This document shows, one piece after another, positions 1 to 5,321 of a stretch of 6,275 nt of DNA (position 1 is the first letter of the stretch; every line of letters starts with the position of its first letter). The notes below the pieces were generated by a model. It saw only the letters and a list, made by a program, of their open reading frames with translations, was not told the DNA's origin and did not search any database. A program made the translations under genes and the position numbers. The stretch comes from Streptococcaceae bacterium (GTDB lineage: Bacteria; Bacillota; Bacilli; Lactobacillales; Streptococcaceae): assembly GCA_031285105.1 (NCBI GenBank), contig JAITWV010000222.1, positions 1 through 6,275 on the forward strand, in the 5' to 3' direction.

Positions 1-1
1 T

Positions 2-298
2 ATTGTCGGTGGGGATACCTTGCAGCGTTTATCTGCACGTGATGACCGTGATGAAAAACACATCAGTCCATTACAGCTATCTGTTATTGAGCGTTGTATT
101 AAGTTGTGGACCAATGAAGGAGATATTGTATTTTCTCCATTTGGCGGTATCGGAAGTGAACCATATCAAGCAAATAAGATGAAACGCCGAGCAGTTGCCA
201 TTGAGTTGAAACCGTCTTACTACAAACAAATGGTTAATAACCTCAAGCAATTGGAAGATGAACCAGAACAGATTGATTTATTTGAGGGACTATTTTAA
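2..298 (+). CDS. DNA N6/N4 methyltransferase, C-terminal part (5' end outside window)
   Basis: The frame is open from base 2, so only the last 98 residues are visible. They match the C-terminal half of phage N6-adenine/N4-cytosine DNA methyltransferases (N6_N4_Mtase family), which transfer a methyl group from S-adenosylmethionine to DNA. Numbering from base 2, residues 20-36 (HISPLQLSVIERCIKLW) are the helix before motif I. Residues 44-53 (FSPFGGIGSE) are motif I, the SAM-binding loop, and KPSYYKQM near the end is the closing helix. Motif I near the C-terminus means the catalytic (D/S)PPY motif IV lies upstream, the beta-class order. The usual Asp of DPFxGxG is Ser here, a variant I recall in phage relatives. 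A TTG at 20 is in frame but lies inside the conserved domain and is not a credible start. The TAA overlaps the ATG of the helicase gene (TAATG), implying translational coupling. The target sequence cannot be read from this part. Confidence 0.9.
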   Translation: MVGGDTLQRLSARDDRDEKHISPLQLSVIERCIKLWTNEGDIVFSPFGGIGSEPYQANKMKRRAVAIELKPSYYKQMVNNLKQLEDEPEQIDLFEGLF

Positions 299-1710
299 TG
301 ATTTATAACAATCACATCACGTATGAAGAATTGCTTGAACGTAAAAAGAACAAATTCAAAGCAACAGGCATCCAAGTCGAACAAGAAAAATTAAACAAGC
401 ATTTATTTCCATTTCAACGCGCTATTGTAGCATGGGCATTGAGAAAAGGAAAAGCTGCTTTATTTGAAAATACAGGACTTGGGAAAACACTACAACAGTT
501 ATCATGGGCAGAAGAAATTCATAAATACACCAATCAACCAGTATTGATTATTGCACCACTAGCTGTTGCATCTCAAACTGTTCAAGAGGCTGCAAAGTTC
601 GACATCCATGCAAAACAAGTATTTGAAGAAGATGAAATATTTAATGGAATTAATATCACGAATTATGAACGGGTAGAAAAATTTGAACCTTCACAATTTT
701 CCGGCGTAGTTCTAGACGAGTCGAGTATTTTAAAAAGTTTTATCGGAAGAACTTCGCAAATGATGATTCATCGCTTTGAACAAACACCGTATAAATTATG
801 TGCTACGGCAACTCCGAGTCCGAATGACTATACAGAACTTGGGACCACTTCTGAATTCTTAGGGGTCTTACGAAAAGATGAAATGTTAGCTGAATTTTTC
901 ATCAATGATGTACAAGGTAAGAATAAACCTGGAGAAGATAGAGGTGCGATTGGATGGCGTTTAAAAGGACACAGTGAAGCTGAATTTTATAAATGGATTG
1001 GGACATGGGGCATGTTTATCTCTCACCCACGCGATTTAGGATTTGATGATGAGGGGTATGACTTGCCAGAATTAACTATCAATCCGATTGTTTTGGAATC
1101 AGAGGCTGATGTTGGGTCATTATTCCCAGTTCGTGCATCCACATTGACTGAGCGACGTGAAGCAAGAAATATGAGTTTAGAAGAACGCGCAAAGAAAACA
1201 CTTGAGTTAGTTGAAACAGATCAAGAGAATCAATGGCTTATTTGGTGTAACTACAATAATGAGTCAGATTTACTAAAAAAGATTATCCCTGATAGTGTCG
1301 AGATAAGCGGTTCAGATAAACCAGAAGCTAAAGTCGATGGATTCATTGGTTTTTCCACAGGAGTTGTTAGAAATTTAATCACTAAGCCAAAGATAGCTGG
1401 GTTTGGGATGAATTGGCAGAATTGCCATCAAATGATATTTATGGGTATCTCAGATTCTTTTGAGCAATATTATCAAGCGGTTAGAAGATGTTACCGATTC
1501 GGACAAACAAAGCCAGTAAATGTATATATCGTCCTTTCAGAAAAAGAAATGAACATCTTAGACAACATCAAACGCAAACAGAAAAAGCATGATGAAATGG
1601 TCAAAAACATGAACGAAATCATGCACGAGATTTTGATTGCTGAAATCAATAATGTAACAGTTGAAGAGAAGATTTATGCACCAATGAAAAAAATGGAATT
1701 CTCAATGTAG
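298..1710 (+). CDS. SNF2-type DEAD/DEAH helicase (phage DNA translocase)
   Basis: A complete 470-residue superfamily 2 ATPase of SNF2 type, expected to translocate on or remodel double-stranded DNA using ATP. Visible motifs in order: a Q-motif-like FPFQ (37-40); motif I/Walker A GLGKT (60-64); motif Ia-like LIIAPLAV (83-90); motif II DESS (140-143) preceded by VVL, in place of the usual DEAH/DExH; motif III TATP (170-173); motif V GFGMNWQ (368-374); motif VI QAVRRCYRFGQ (393-403), very close to the SNF2 signature Q..GR.HRIGQ. The length suits the compact phage form of the family: there is no obvious nuclease, bromo- or chromodomain-like extension, only a roughly 60-residue charged tail after motif VI. 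The ATG overlaps the methyltransferase stop by one base, so the two are probably co-translated and may act on the same DNA. In related phages such helicases sit with replication genes. Role in replication, recombination or modification is inferred; the ATPase assignment is firm. Confidence 0.93.
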   Translation: MIYNNHITYEELLERKKNKFKATGIQVEQEKLNKHLFPFQRAIVAWALRKGKAALFENTGLGKTLQQLSWAEEIHKYTNQPVLIIAPLAVASQTVQEAAKFDIHAKQVFEEDEIFNGINITNYERVEKFEPSQFSGVVLDESSILKSFIGRTSQMMIHRFEQTPYKLCATATPSPNDYTELGTTSEFLGVLRKDEMLAEFFINDVQGKNKPGEDRGAIGWRLKGHSEAEFYKWIGTWGMFISHPRDLGFDDEGYDLPELTINPIVLESEADVGSLFPVRASTLTERREARNMSLEERAKKTLELVETDQENQWLIWCNYNNESDLLKKIIPDSVEISGSDKPEAKVDGFIGFSTGVVRNLITKPKIAGFGMNWQNCHQMIFMGISDSFEQYYQAVRRCYRFGQTKPVNVYIVLSEKEMNILDNIKRKQKKHDEMVKNMNEIMHEILIAEINNVTVEEKIYAPMKKMEFSM

Positions 1711-1718
1711 GAGGGAAT

Positions 1719-2075
1719 ATGAGCAAAATCGAACTAATCAATGAATTAAGAAAAGTGGGGTGTGCCAATTGCGGCACATTTCACGAATTTGAAGATATGA
1801 AACAATCACGAAACATACATAAGACGCCGTTATGTAAGGAATGCTTTGGAAAAATCTATCCAAGCACTGTTAACAAACATCACGCGTTTTATTGCGAGTT
1901 GATGGAATTTCACAATTGCCTGTGGGATCGTGTGGACAACTTGCGCAAAAAAGTTAGCCCAGAAGAATTGCTTAGGCATAAACAGGTAGCATACGCATTT
2001 AGTGAATTTTTCCAAAAAGAATTAGAAATCAACAAACGTGATTTGGAAGATTTAAAAGAAGAAATGGAATTTTAG
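1719..2075 (+). CDS. Small phage protein with two CxxC pairs (putative zinc-binding)
   Basis: A 118-residue protein that I cannot assign to a named family. Residues C15/C18 (CANC) and C39/C42 (CKEC) form two CxxC pairs about 20 residues apart, the spacing of a zinc finger or zinc ribbon, so an N-terminal metal-binding module is likely. The rest (about 50-118) is charged and predicted helical, ending in a Glu/Lys-rich segment (LEDLKEEMEF) that could form a coiled coil. There is no signal peptide or membrane segment. The start is well supported: AGGAGG at 1709-1714 lies 4 bases before the ATG and overlaps the end of the helicase gene. It lies in the same operon as the helicase and the following HTH gene. 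DNA or protein binding is a reasonable guess from the fingers, no more. Confidence 0.8.
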   Translation: MSKIELINELRKVGCANCGTFHEFEDMKQSRNIHKTPLCKECFGKIYPSTVNKHHAFYCELMEFHNCLWDRVDNLRKKVSPEELLRHKQVAYAFSEFFQKELEINKRDLEDLKEEMEF

Positions 2076-2084
2076 AGGTGTTAA

Positions 2085-2504
2085 ATGACCACAAAAAGAG
2101 TTACTGAAAAGAAAAAAGAGTTTGCTAGGATTTACAAAGAGAATATTCATCTTAGTCGAAAAGAAATCGCAAATATTGCTGGAATTACCCAAACGTCAAT
2201 CACTAAATATATCTATGATTGCGAATATCTAATGCTGCTTACAGAAGAAGAAGTGAATGCTACTTTAAGTCATAAGCGCAAGAATGGCGATACTGCAGAT
2301 TTTGCAATTGATGAACGTGCCAAAATCACAGTAGTTAATTTTGGTACGTTTAAGCTTATCCCTCTTTATTTTCTACCAAAAGAAATTCATTGGAGTCGAC
2401 GTTTTGGCAGGATAATTAGAAAGAATATTCAGCGCAAGACTTATGAAATTAGCTATATTGGTGGTATTTGTGAAGTGTGTATGTTTACAGGGGTGAAAAG
2501 ATGA
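2085..2504 (+). CDS. Phage HTH protein of unknown function
   Basis: A 139-residue basic protein. Residues 23-43 (LSRKEIANIAGITQTSITKYI) read as a helix-turn-helix: a helix with KEIA, the turn at AG-I, and a recognition helix TQTSITKYI. It therefore probably binds DNA through its N-terminus. The remainder contains a beta-rich stretch (ITVVNFGTFKLIPLYF, about 81-96), a basic segment (RRFGRIIRKNIQRK) and a final CEVC pair (129/132), which could be a half metal site or chance. The ATG at 2085 follows GAGGTG (about 2075-2080), a usable ribosome binding site. The stop TGA at 2502-2504 overlaps the next ATG (ATGA), so the following gene is coupled to it. I do not recognise the family. A role as transcriptional regulator or DNA-binding accessory protein is inferred from the HTH alone. 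Confidence 0.75.
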   Translation: MTTKRVTEKKKEFARIYKENIHLSRKEIANIAGITQTSITKYIYDCEYLMLLTEEEVNATLSHKRKNGDTADFAIDERAKITVVNFGTFKLIPLYFLPKEIHWSRRFGRIIRKNIQRKTYEISYIGGICEVCMFTGVKR

Positions 2505-2971
2505 AACTATACCGCTATTTAGGTGAAGAGGAACTAGAAAAAATTTTACATGGCGAAACAATCGAAGGACGATACCACGCAAATGCTTTGACGACATCCA
2601 GAAATGAACGAGCAGTATATTTCTTAAAAGATAAAGCCGACGACAAAGAAAGCAAGTATACCATCTTCCAAGCACTGAACTTTTTGAAAGGTGTAGCAGA
2701 TACGACATTCTTAGCTGAGTTTGAAGTTAGTCCTTTGTTAAATATTAAAAAGCATTATGGACTGTATGCAGACATCGAAAAAGATTTATCTGGTGATTTA
2801 TTCGATGTGATGATGAACGCATTCAACACGAAGAAGATTAAATACCCAGAGTACACCGTGGCATCTTACTCAAACAGCAATTTCAAACTGACGAAACTTT
2901 GGATTGTTGATTGGGTGAACGATGAGTTTGAAGAAGTTGATTTAGAAAGATTATTGAGGGAAAATAAATGA
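2501..2971 (+). CDS. Phage orphan protein, N-terminus resembling ADP-ribosyltransferase-fold starts
   Basis: A 156-residue acidic cytosolic protein. I chose the ATG at 2501 because it overlaps the previous stop as ATGA and has AGGGGTG at 2489-2495 as ribosome binding site. A GTG start at 2477 would add eight residues without its own binding site. The opening LYRYLGEEELEKILHGE, followed by a residue-poor turn and then RAVYFLKD, resembles the start of small phage and bacterial proteins of the ADP-ribosyltransferase/RNA 2'-phosphotransferase-like superfold (a YR strand, a helix whose 'EEL..IL.G' leads to a His/Thr-Ser strand). Beyond that I see no clear catalytic Glu motif, so the likeness may be structural only. 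The C-terminus (KLTKLWIVDWVNDEFEEVD) is a beta strand with an acidic tail. Gene reality is well supported by length and overlaps; function is unknown. Confidence 0.78.
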   Translation: MKLYRYLGEEELEKILHGETIEGRYHANALTTSRNERAVYFLKDKADDKESKYTIFQALNFLKGVADTTFLAEFEVSPLLNIKKHYGLYADIEKDLSGDLFDVMMNAFNTKKIKYPEYTVASYSNSNFKLTKLWIVDWVNDEFEEVDLERLLRENK

Positions 2972-3729
2972 GTTTAATTTTGACAGATGAAAAAATATTA
3001 GAAATTCGCAATAAAAACAGGCTTATGCGAAACCGACAGGCAGGGAAAATAATTCTTTCACCAGTAGCTTTTGCAAAACGTTTGGAGCTTGAAAGAATGA
3101 GAGCTTTGGAAGAACTAAACAATCATGAGTTTCCACCAGACATACATGCTGAGCTTGAGGCATTGAAGATTAAAAACGAGCGACTTAGCGATATATCAAG
3201 CGAAACGTGCGATATAAACGAGCGCTTGCGCAAAGACATAACGCTTTATCAAGAAAAAGTAAAATTAGCAAATGCAATTGGCGAGAGATATGCAAAAGAA
3301 GTAGAAAAAGCGAAAACAGTTGATTTGCCGATACAAATAGCAGATTGGCTGAAAGATTATAAAAATGGCGATACTTTATTTTACGCAATGAAGCAACTAT
3401 CAGAAATCACGCCAGATAATCGTCCTTGGAAAGATTTGCGTGATTGGTGGAATCAGAATAATTGTGAACTATTCGCAAAAGCATGGCTCAATTGGCAAGA
3501 CGGAGTACCACTTGATGAACAACCTTATATTAAAGTGATTGAGCCAGTCGAGAAGAAATTCCATGTGAAGAACAAGCTGACAGGGCAATTTCTTAGAGAT
3601 TACGGTGGCGCAGATGGTTACTCGTATGGTACTGGTACGAACACTTTTTACAAGACTAAATTCACTCAGACAGAAATCGACGAACTAGGTAATATTGGCG
3701 ATGTGGAACTTGTTGAGGTAGAAGAATGA
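2968..3729 (+). CDS. DUF1642-type phage protein with coiled coil and extra C-terminal domain
   Basis: A 253-residue protein. Three parts are visible. Residues 1-50 are basic and helical (RNKNRLMRNRQAGK). Residues about 58-115 are heptad-like and charged, probably a coiled coil. Residues about 118-185 contain IADWLKDYK (124-132), an Asp/Trp-rich helix pair and LFAKAWLNW (168-176), followed by QPYIKVIEP; this is the pattern of DUF1642, a domain of unknown function found almost only in phages of streptococci, enterococci, lactococci and Listeria. After it, residues about 190-253 (KKFHVKNKLTG... TKFTQTEIDELG... VELVEVEE) form a further small beta-rich module seen at the end of some such proteins. 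The ATG overlaps the previous stop (ATGA), and the TGA overlaps the next ATG in the same way. No enzymatic motif is visible and no function can be given. Confidence 0.85.
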   Translation: MSLILTDEKILEIRNKNRLMRNRQAGKIILSPVAFAKRLELERMRALEELNNHEFPPDIHAELEALKIKNERLSDISSETCDINERLRKDITLYQEKVKLANAIGERYAKEVEKAKTVDLPIQIADWLKDYKNGDTLFYAMKQLSEITPDNRPWKDLRDWWNQNNCELFAKAWLNWQDGVPLDEQPYIKVIEPVEKKFHVKNKLTGQFLRDYGGADGYSYGTGTNTFYKTKFTQTEIDELGNIGDVELVEVEE

Positions 3730-3893
3730 TTGAAATAGAATGCCCATATTGTGATGAAGTATTCGATGAAGAAATTACAGAATATATTTATAATTTACCG
3801 AATGAAACACAATGCCCACATTGTAATGAGTATATGGAATATGAGCTTGAGTTTGTACCGTACCTAGAATATGTGAGAGGTGTAAATGAATGA
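3726..3893 (+). CDS. 55-residue zinc ribbon protein
   Basis: A small gene starting at an ATG that overlaps the previous stop as ATGA. The product has CPYC at residues 6-9 and CPHC at 30-33, a textbook four-cysteine zinc ribbon, followed by an acidic strand (YMEYELEFVPYLEYV). Nearly the entire protein is the ribbon, so it presumably works by binding nucleic acid or another protein. Such tiny CPxC...CPxC proteins are common among phage orphan genes and have no general function. Coding is supported by the paired motif, the exact stop/start overlaps at both ends and its place in a tightly packed operon. Confidence 0.8.
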   Translation: MIEIECPYCDEVFDEEITEYIYNLPNETQCPHCNEYMEYELEFVPYLEYVRGVNE

Positions 3894-4066
3894 GCGAGAA
3901 AGTAGAAATGATTAAAATTGAAATGCCTCAAGAACAGTGGGAAAAAATGATGAAAGCACAAGAAATTGTTTTAAGACAAATTAATATTGTAGCAGTAACG
4001 GGTCTTGATTGCATTGTTTATTTTAGTGATGCACAAATTGAATTTATTGCGGAAGCGTTTATGTAG
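3890..4066 (+). CDS. 58-residue phage orphan protein
   Basis: A small gene whose ATG at 3890 overlaps the previous TGA (ATGA), with GAGAGGTG at about 3875-3882 as ribosome binding site. The product begins with a charged helix (IEMPQEQWEKMMKAQEI), then a hydrophobic strand (INIVAVTGLDCIVYF), then a short helix (DAQIEFIAEAF). It is cytosolic with no known motif; the single Cys (41) does not suggest metal binding. I do not recognise it. Coding is supported by the overlap pattern, the sensible amphipathic composition and the absence of any other reading of this stretch. Confidence 0.68.
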   Translation: MSEKVEMIKIEMPQEQWEKMMKAQEIVLRQINIVAVTGLDCIVYFSDAQIEFIAEAFM

Positions 4067-4076
4067 AGGAAAGCGA

Positions 4077-4325
4077 ATGAAACTAAAAGATTATATTAAA
4101 GAGCGAAATCGCATAAGAAAATGTAGGCATAAAAATACTGTTTTGCTAGTAAGAAAACATTATGGTTTTGATGGTGATAGAACATGGGAAGATAGACTGT
4201 ATTTTTGTAAGGACTGCTATAAAAAATATTGGGATGATTGGTGCGGAAGAGTAACACAAGAAGAATTTTCAGATATATCGGTAGGGACAGTATTTGAGGA
4301 GAGAGCGAATGAAAAAATTAAGTGA
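4077..4325 (+). CDS. 82-residue CxH/CxxC protein (putative zinc-binding)
   Basis: The ATG at 4077 is chosen because GAGGAAAG (about 4066-4072) precedes it at good distance; a longer in-frame start at 4005 would lie inside the upstream gene and has no binding site. The product is basic at the N-terminus (KERNRIRK). It carries C16-x-H18 (CRH) and C44-x-x-C47 (CKDC), with a further C56, and so has the ligands for one zinc ion (Cys-His plus Cys-Cys) arranged as in many small phage proteins. Aromatic residues cluster at KKYWDDWC. No function is known to me. The gene overlaps the next one by 17 bases, in a different frame. Confidence 0.74.
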   Translation: MKLKDYIKERNRIRKCRHKNTVLLVRKHYGFDGDRTWEDRLYFCKDCYKKYWDDWCGRVTQEEFSDISVGTVFEERANEKIK

Positions 4326-4491
4326 TTATGAGCCACACGCAACACAAGACGTACCTTTCAAAAAAGGTGGCTTAAAACTTTACACACAAGAAGAAGTAAA
4401 ACAGATTATCAAAGATTACACGCATAGAATTGAAACAGCGTTTTCTGATGAGTATTTGCTAGATATTATGCAAGAATTTTTGGAGGACTAG
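4309..4491 (+). CDS. 60-residue phage orphan protein
   Basis: The ATG at 4309 follows GAGGAGAG (4297-4304) at normal spacing; a TTG at 4294 in the same frame is rejected because it precedes the binding site. The product starts MKKLSDYEPH, has a basic loop (PFKKGGLKLY) and then two likely helices (TQEEVKQIIKDYTHRIETAF and YLLDIMQEFLED). The motif 'YTQEEVKQII..Y' recalls the helical segments of several short phage proteins, but it is not diagnostic. It is acidic at the end, cytosolic, without Cys. Its coding sequence also overlaps the last 17 bases of the previous gene. Function unknown. Confidence 0.68.
   Translation: MKKLSDYEPHATQDVPFKKGGLKLYTQEEVKQIIKDYTHRIETAFSDEYLLDIMQEFLED
4482..4486 (+). 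promoter_or_regulatory. Strong ribosome binding site (GGAGG) before a 4-codon reading frame
   Basis: GGAGG sits at ideal distance (6 bases) before the ATG at 4493, inside the end of the previous gene. In the sequence as given, that ATG is followed by only AAA AGT TAT TGA. A strong binding site in front of so short a frame implies either that a base change broke a small gene or that this is a leader peptide. Confidence 0.6.
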
Positions 4492-4492
4492 A

Positions 4493-4571
4493 ATGAAAAG
4501 TTATTGATGGCGAAGCACCAGGACATGTTCGATATTGTGAAGATTGCGAGGAAGAAAATGAAGAAGTTTGA
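4493..4571 (+). pseudogene. Probable frameshifted micro-gene with a CxxC motif
   Basis: From the ATG at 4493 the reading frame ends after four codons (MKSY). If one A of the AAAA run at 4496-4499 is skipped, the frame continues for 25 residues to a TGA at 4569-4571, reading MKVIDGEAPGHV and then RYCEDCEEENEEV. The restored peptide is hydrophilic, carries a CEDC pair like its Cys-rich neighbours, and its stop lies just inside the next likely gene, the same overlap style as in the whole operon. In that frame there is an in-frame TGA at 4494-4496 and no ATG, GTG or TTG start. Alternatives are a sequencing error in the A run, or a genuine four-codon leader whose TGA overlaps an ATG at 4507 (TGATG). 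I favour a disrupted gene, but the peptide is too short to be sure. Confidence 0.4.
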
Positions 4572-4647
4572 AATAGGAGACAATCTTTTAGTTGCTATTG
4601 TCGTAATTGGCATACTTATATTTTTAAATATTGTTTTTTTGTCATAA
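4558..4647 (+). CDS. Single-pass membrane microprotein (29 residues; 46 if started at 4507)
   Basis: The frame starting at 4558 has GAGGAAG (4548-4554) in front of it at good spacing and encodes a short basic N-terminus (MKKFEIGDN) followed by about 18 strongly hydrophobic residues (LLVAIVVIGILIFLNIVF), that is, one transmembrane helix with the positive end on the cytosolic side. The same frame is open further upstream to an ATG at 4507, which would add 17 basic residues (MAKHQDMF and so on). That start has no ribosome binding site of its own but could be reached by re-initiation from the TGATG at 4505-4509. The predicted product would sit in the host membrane. Phages often carry such microproteins among orphan genes (holin-like, superinfection exclusion or host-modifying), but this one has no specific match I know, and a holin would normally lie after the tail genes. 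Confidence 0.6.
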   Translation: MKKFEIGDNLLVAIVVIGILIFLNIVFLS

Positions 4648-4671
4648 TAATTTTTACAAAAGGAGATGTGA

Positions 4672-5205
4672 ATGAATACAAAAGGATATTGCCAGAAATT
4701 AGTAAGACAGTACCAAGAAGATTTAGAACCACTCCGAAAACGAAGTCAAAAATTAACAGCACAATTAGCTAATGCGCATTGTGATCTATTAAAAAATGAA
4801 CTGAGAATCGTCAATGGCATGATTAGCGATACCAACTACTCAATCAACTGGATGAAACATTTCCGTGAACCAGGCAATCGAAGGGAAATCACAAGAAGAA
4901 GTCAATTGCAGCGAACGATGTTGATTGACTCAATGGATTATTTTGGTGAACTAATTGGCGATTCTGTAGTTGAACCAAATCAAAAAGAAGTGGCAGAATT
5001 AGAAAACATCCTTAATTCGTTAAGTCCAAGAGAAAAAGAAGCGATGTGGTTACATAAAGGGTATGGTTACACTCACAGTGAGACAGCTGACCTAATGGGT
5101 ATCTCAATTGGCACTGTGAAAACCAATATTTTCAGGGCTTTTGGTAAGATTCACCTAGCCAAAGCAAGTAAAATGCAATCCTTGTCAACCGTTTGCCACC
5201 TATAA
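4672..5205 (+). CDS. Late-gene transcriptional regulator with sigma-70 region-4-like HTH (ArpU/Xpf type)
   Basis: A 177-residue protein. The N-terminal half (1-105) is helical and charged, including a coiled-coil-like part (LEPLRKRSQKLTAQLANA). Residues 117-160 read LSPREKEAMWLHKG, then HSETADLMGISIGTVKTNIF (135-154), matching region 4.2 of sigma-70-family factors: a helix starting LSPRE, then the HTH with the GTVK recognition helix. Phage proteins of this build, encoded directly before the terminase genes (ArpU of enterococcal elements, Xpf of PBSX), activate or direct late transcription. The position here, last gene before terS, fits that role exactly. It lacks sigma region 2, so it is unlikely to melt promoters alone and more likely works with host RNA polymerase. 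AGGAGATG (4661-4668) is the ribosome binding site for the ATG at 4672. The family name is tentative; the HTH type is clear. Confidence 0.82.
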   Translation: MNTKGYCQKLVRQYQEDLEPLRKRSQKLTAQLANAHCDLLKNELRIVNGMISDTNYSINWMKHFREPGNRREITRRSQLQRTMLIDSMDYFGELIGDSVVEPNQKEVAELENILNSLSPREKEAMWLHKGYGYTHSETADLMGISIGTVKTNIFRAFGKIHLAKASKMQSLSTVCHL

Positions 5206-5257
5206 GTGAGGGGTCGAATTTGACTGAATAGACGAAGAACACCCAACAAAAATATGT

Positions 5258-5298
5258 AAGACCTGCCATGACCAGAAAACTGGAGTGGTAGGCTTTTT
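5258..5298 (+). terminator. Rho-independent terminator hairpin between regulator and terS
   Basis: CCTGCCAT (5262-5269) pairs with GTGGTAGG (5285-5292), including two G-U pairs. After a small internal loop, CCAG (5272-5275) pairs with CTGG (5280-5283), closing an AAAA loop. AAG/CTT at 5258-5260 and 5293-5295 can extend the stem past one bulged A. CTTTTTATTTT follows directly. This has the form of an efficient intrinsic terminator. It follows the regulator gene stop by about 50 bases and ends 28 bases before the terS start, so transcripts entering terS from upstream must pass it. Confidence 0.8.
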
Positions 5299-5311
5299 AT
5301 TTTATACAAAA

Positions 5312-5321
5312 AAGGCGGTGA
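5312..5321 (+). promoter_or_regulatory. terS ribosome binding site
   Basis: AAGGCGGTGA matches the anti-Shine-Dalgarno consensus AAGGAGGTGA in nine of ten positions and lies 5 bases before the ATG at 5327. It decides that start over a GTG at 5285, which lies inside the terminator stem. Confidence 0.75.

Noticed and set aside
2283..3380. Shared short word AATGGCGATACT at about 2283 and 3364
   Set aside because: A single twelve-base match in coding sequence read in different contexts; not a meaningful repeat.
1830..3388. Minus-strand open frames at 1830-2015, 2373-2708, 2883-3122 and 3185-3388
   Set aside because: They lie opposite well-supported + strand genes, have no ribosome binding sites in context, and encode low-complexity or Leu/Phe/Ser-rich peptides typical of antisense shadows.
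3622..3640. Short direct repeat GGTACTGGTACG
   Set aside because: Encodes Gly-Thr-Gly-Thr in frame within the DUF1642-type gene; explained by the protein.
4005..4076. Longer N-terminus for the CxH/CxxC gene (start at 4005)
   Set aside because: It would run through the previous gene and lacks a ribosome binding site, while GAGGAAAG directly precedes the ATG at 4077.
4353..4368. Hairpin ACCTTT/AAAGGT with CAAA loop
   Set aside because: Only six base pairs, no T tract, inside a coding region; most likely chance.
4618..4631. AT palindrome ATATTT-TT-AAATAT, and promoter-like hexamers TTGTCG/TTGGCA before the late regulator
   Set aside because: The palindrome is pure A/T within a membrane-segment coding sequence, and no pair of hexamers has 16-18 base spacing, so no promoter can be supported.
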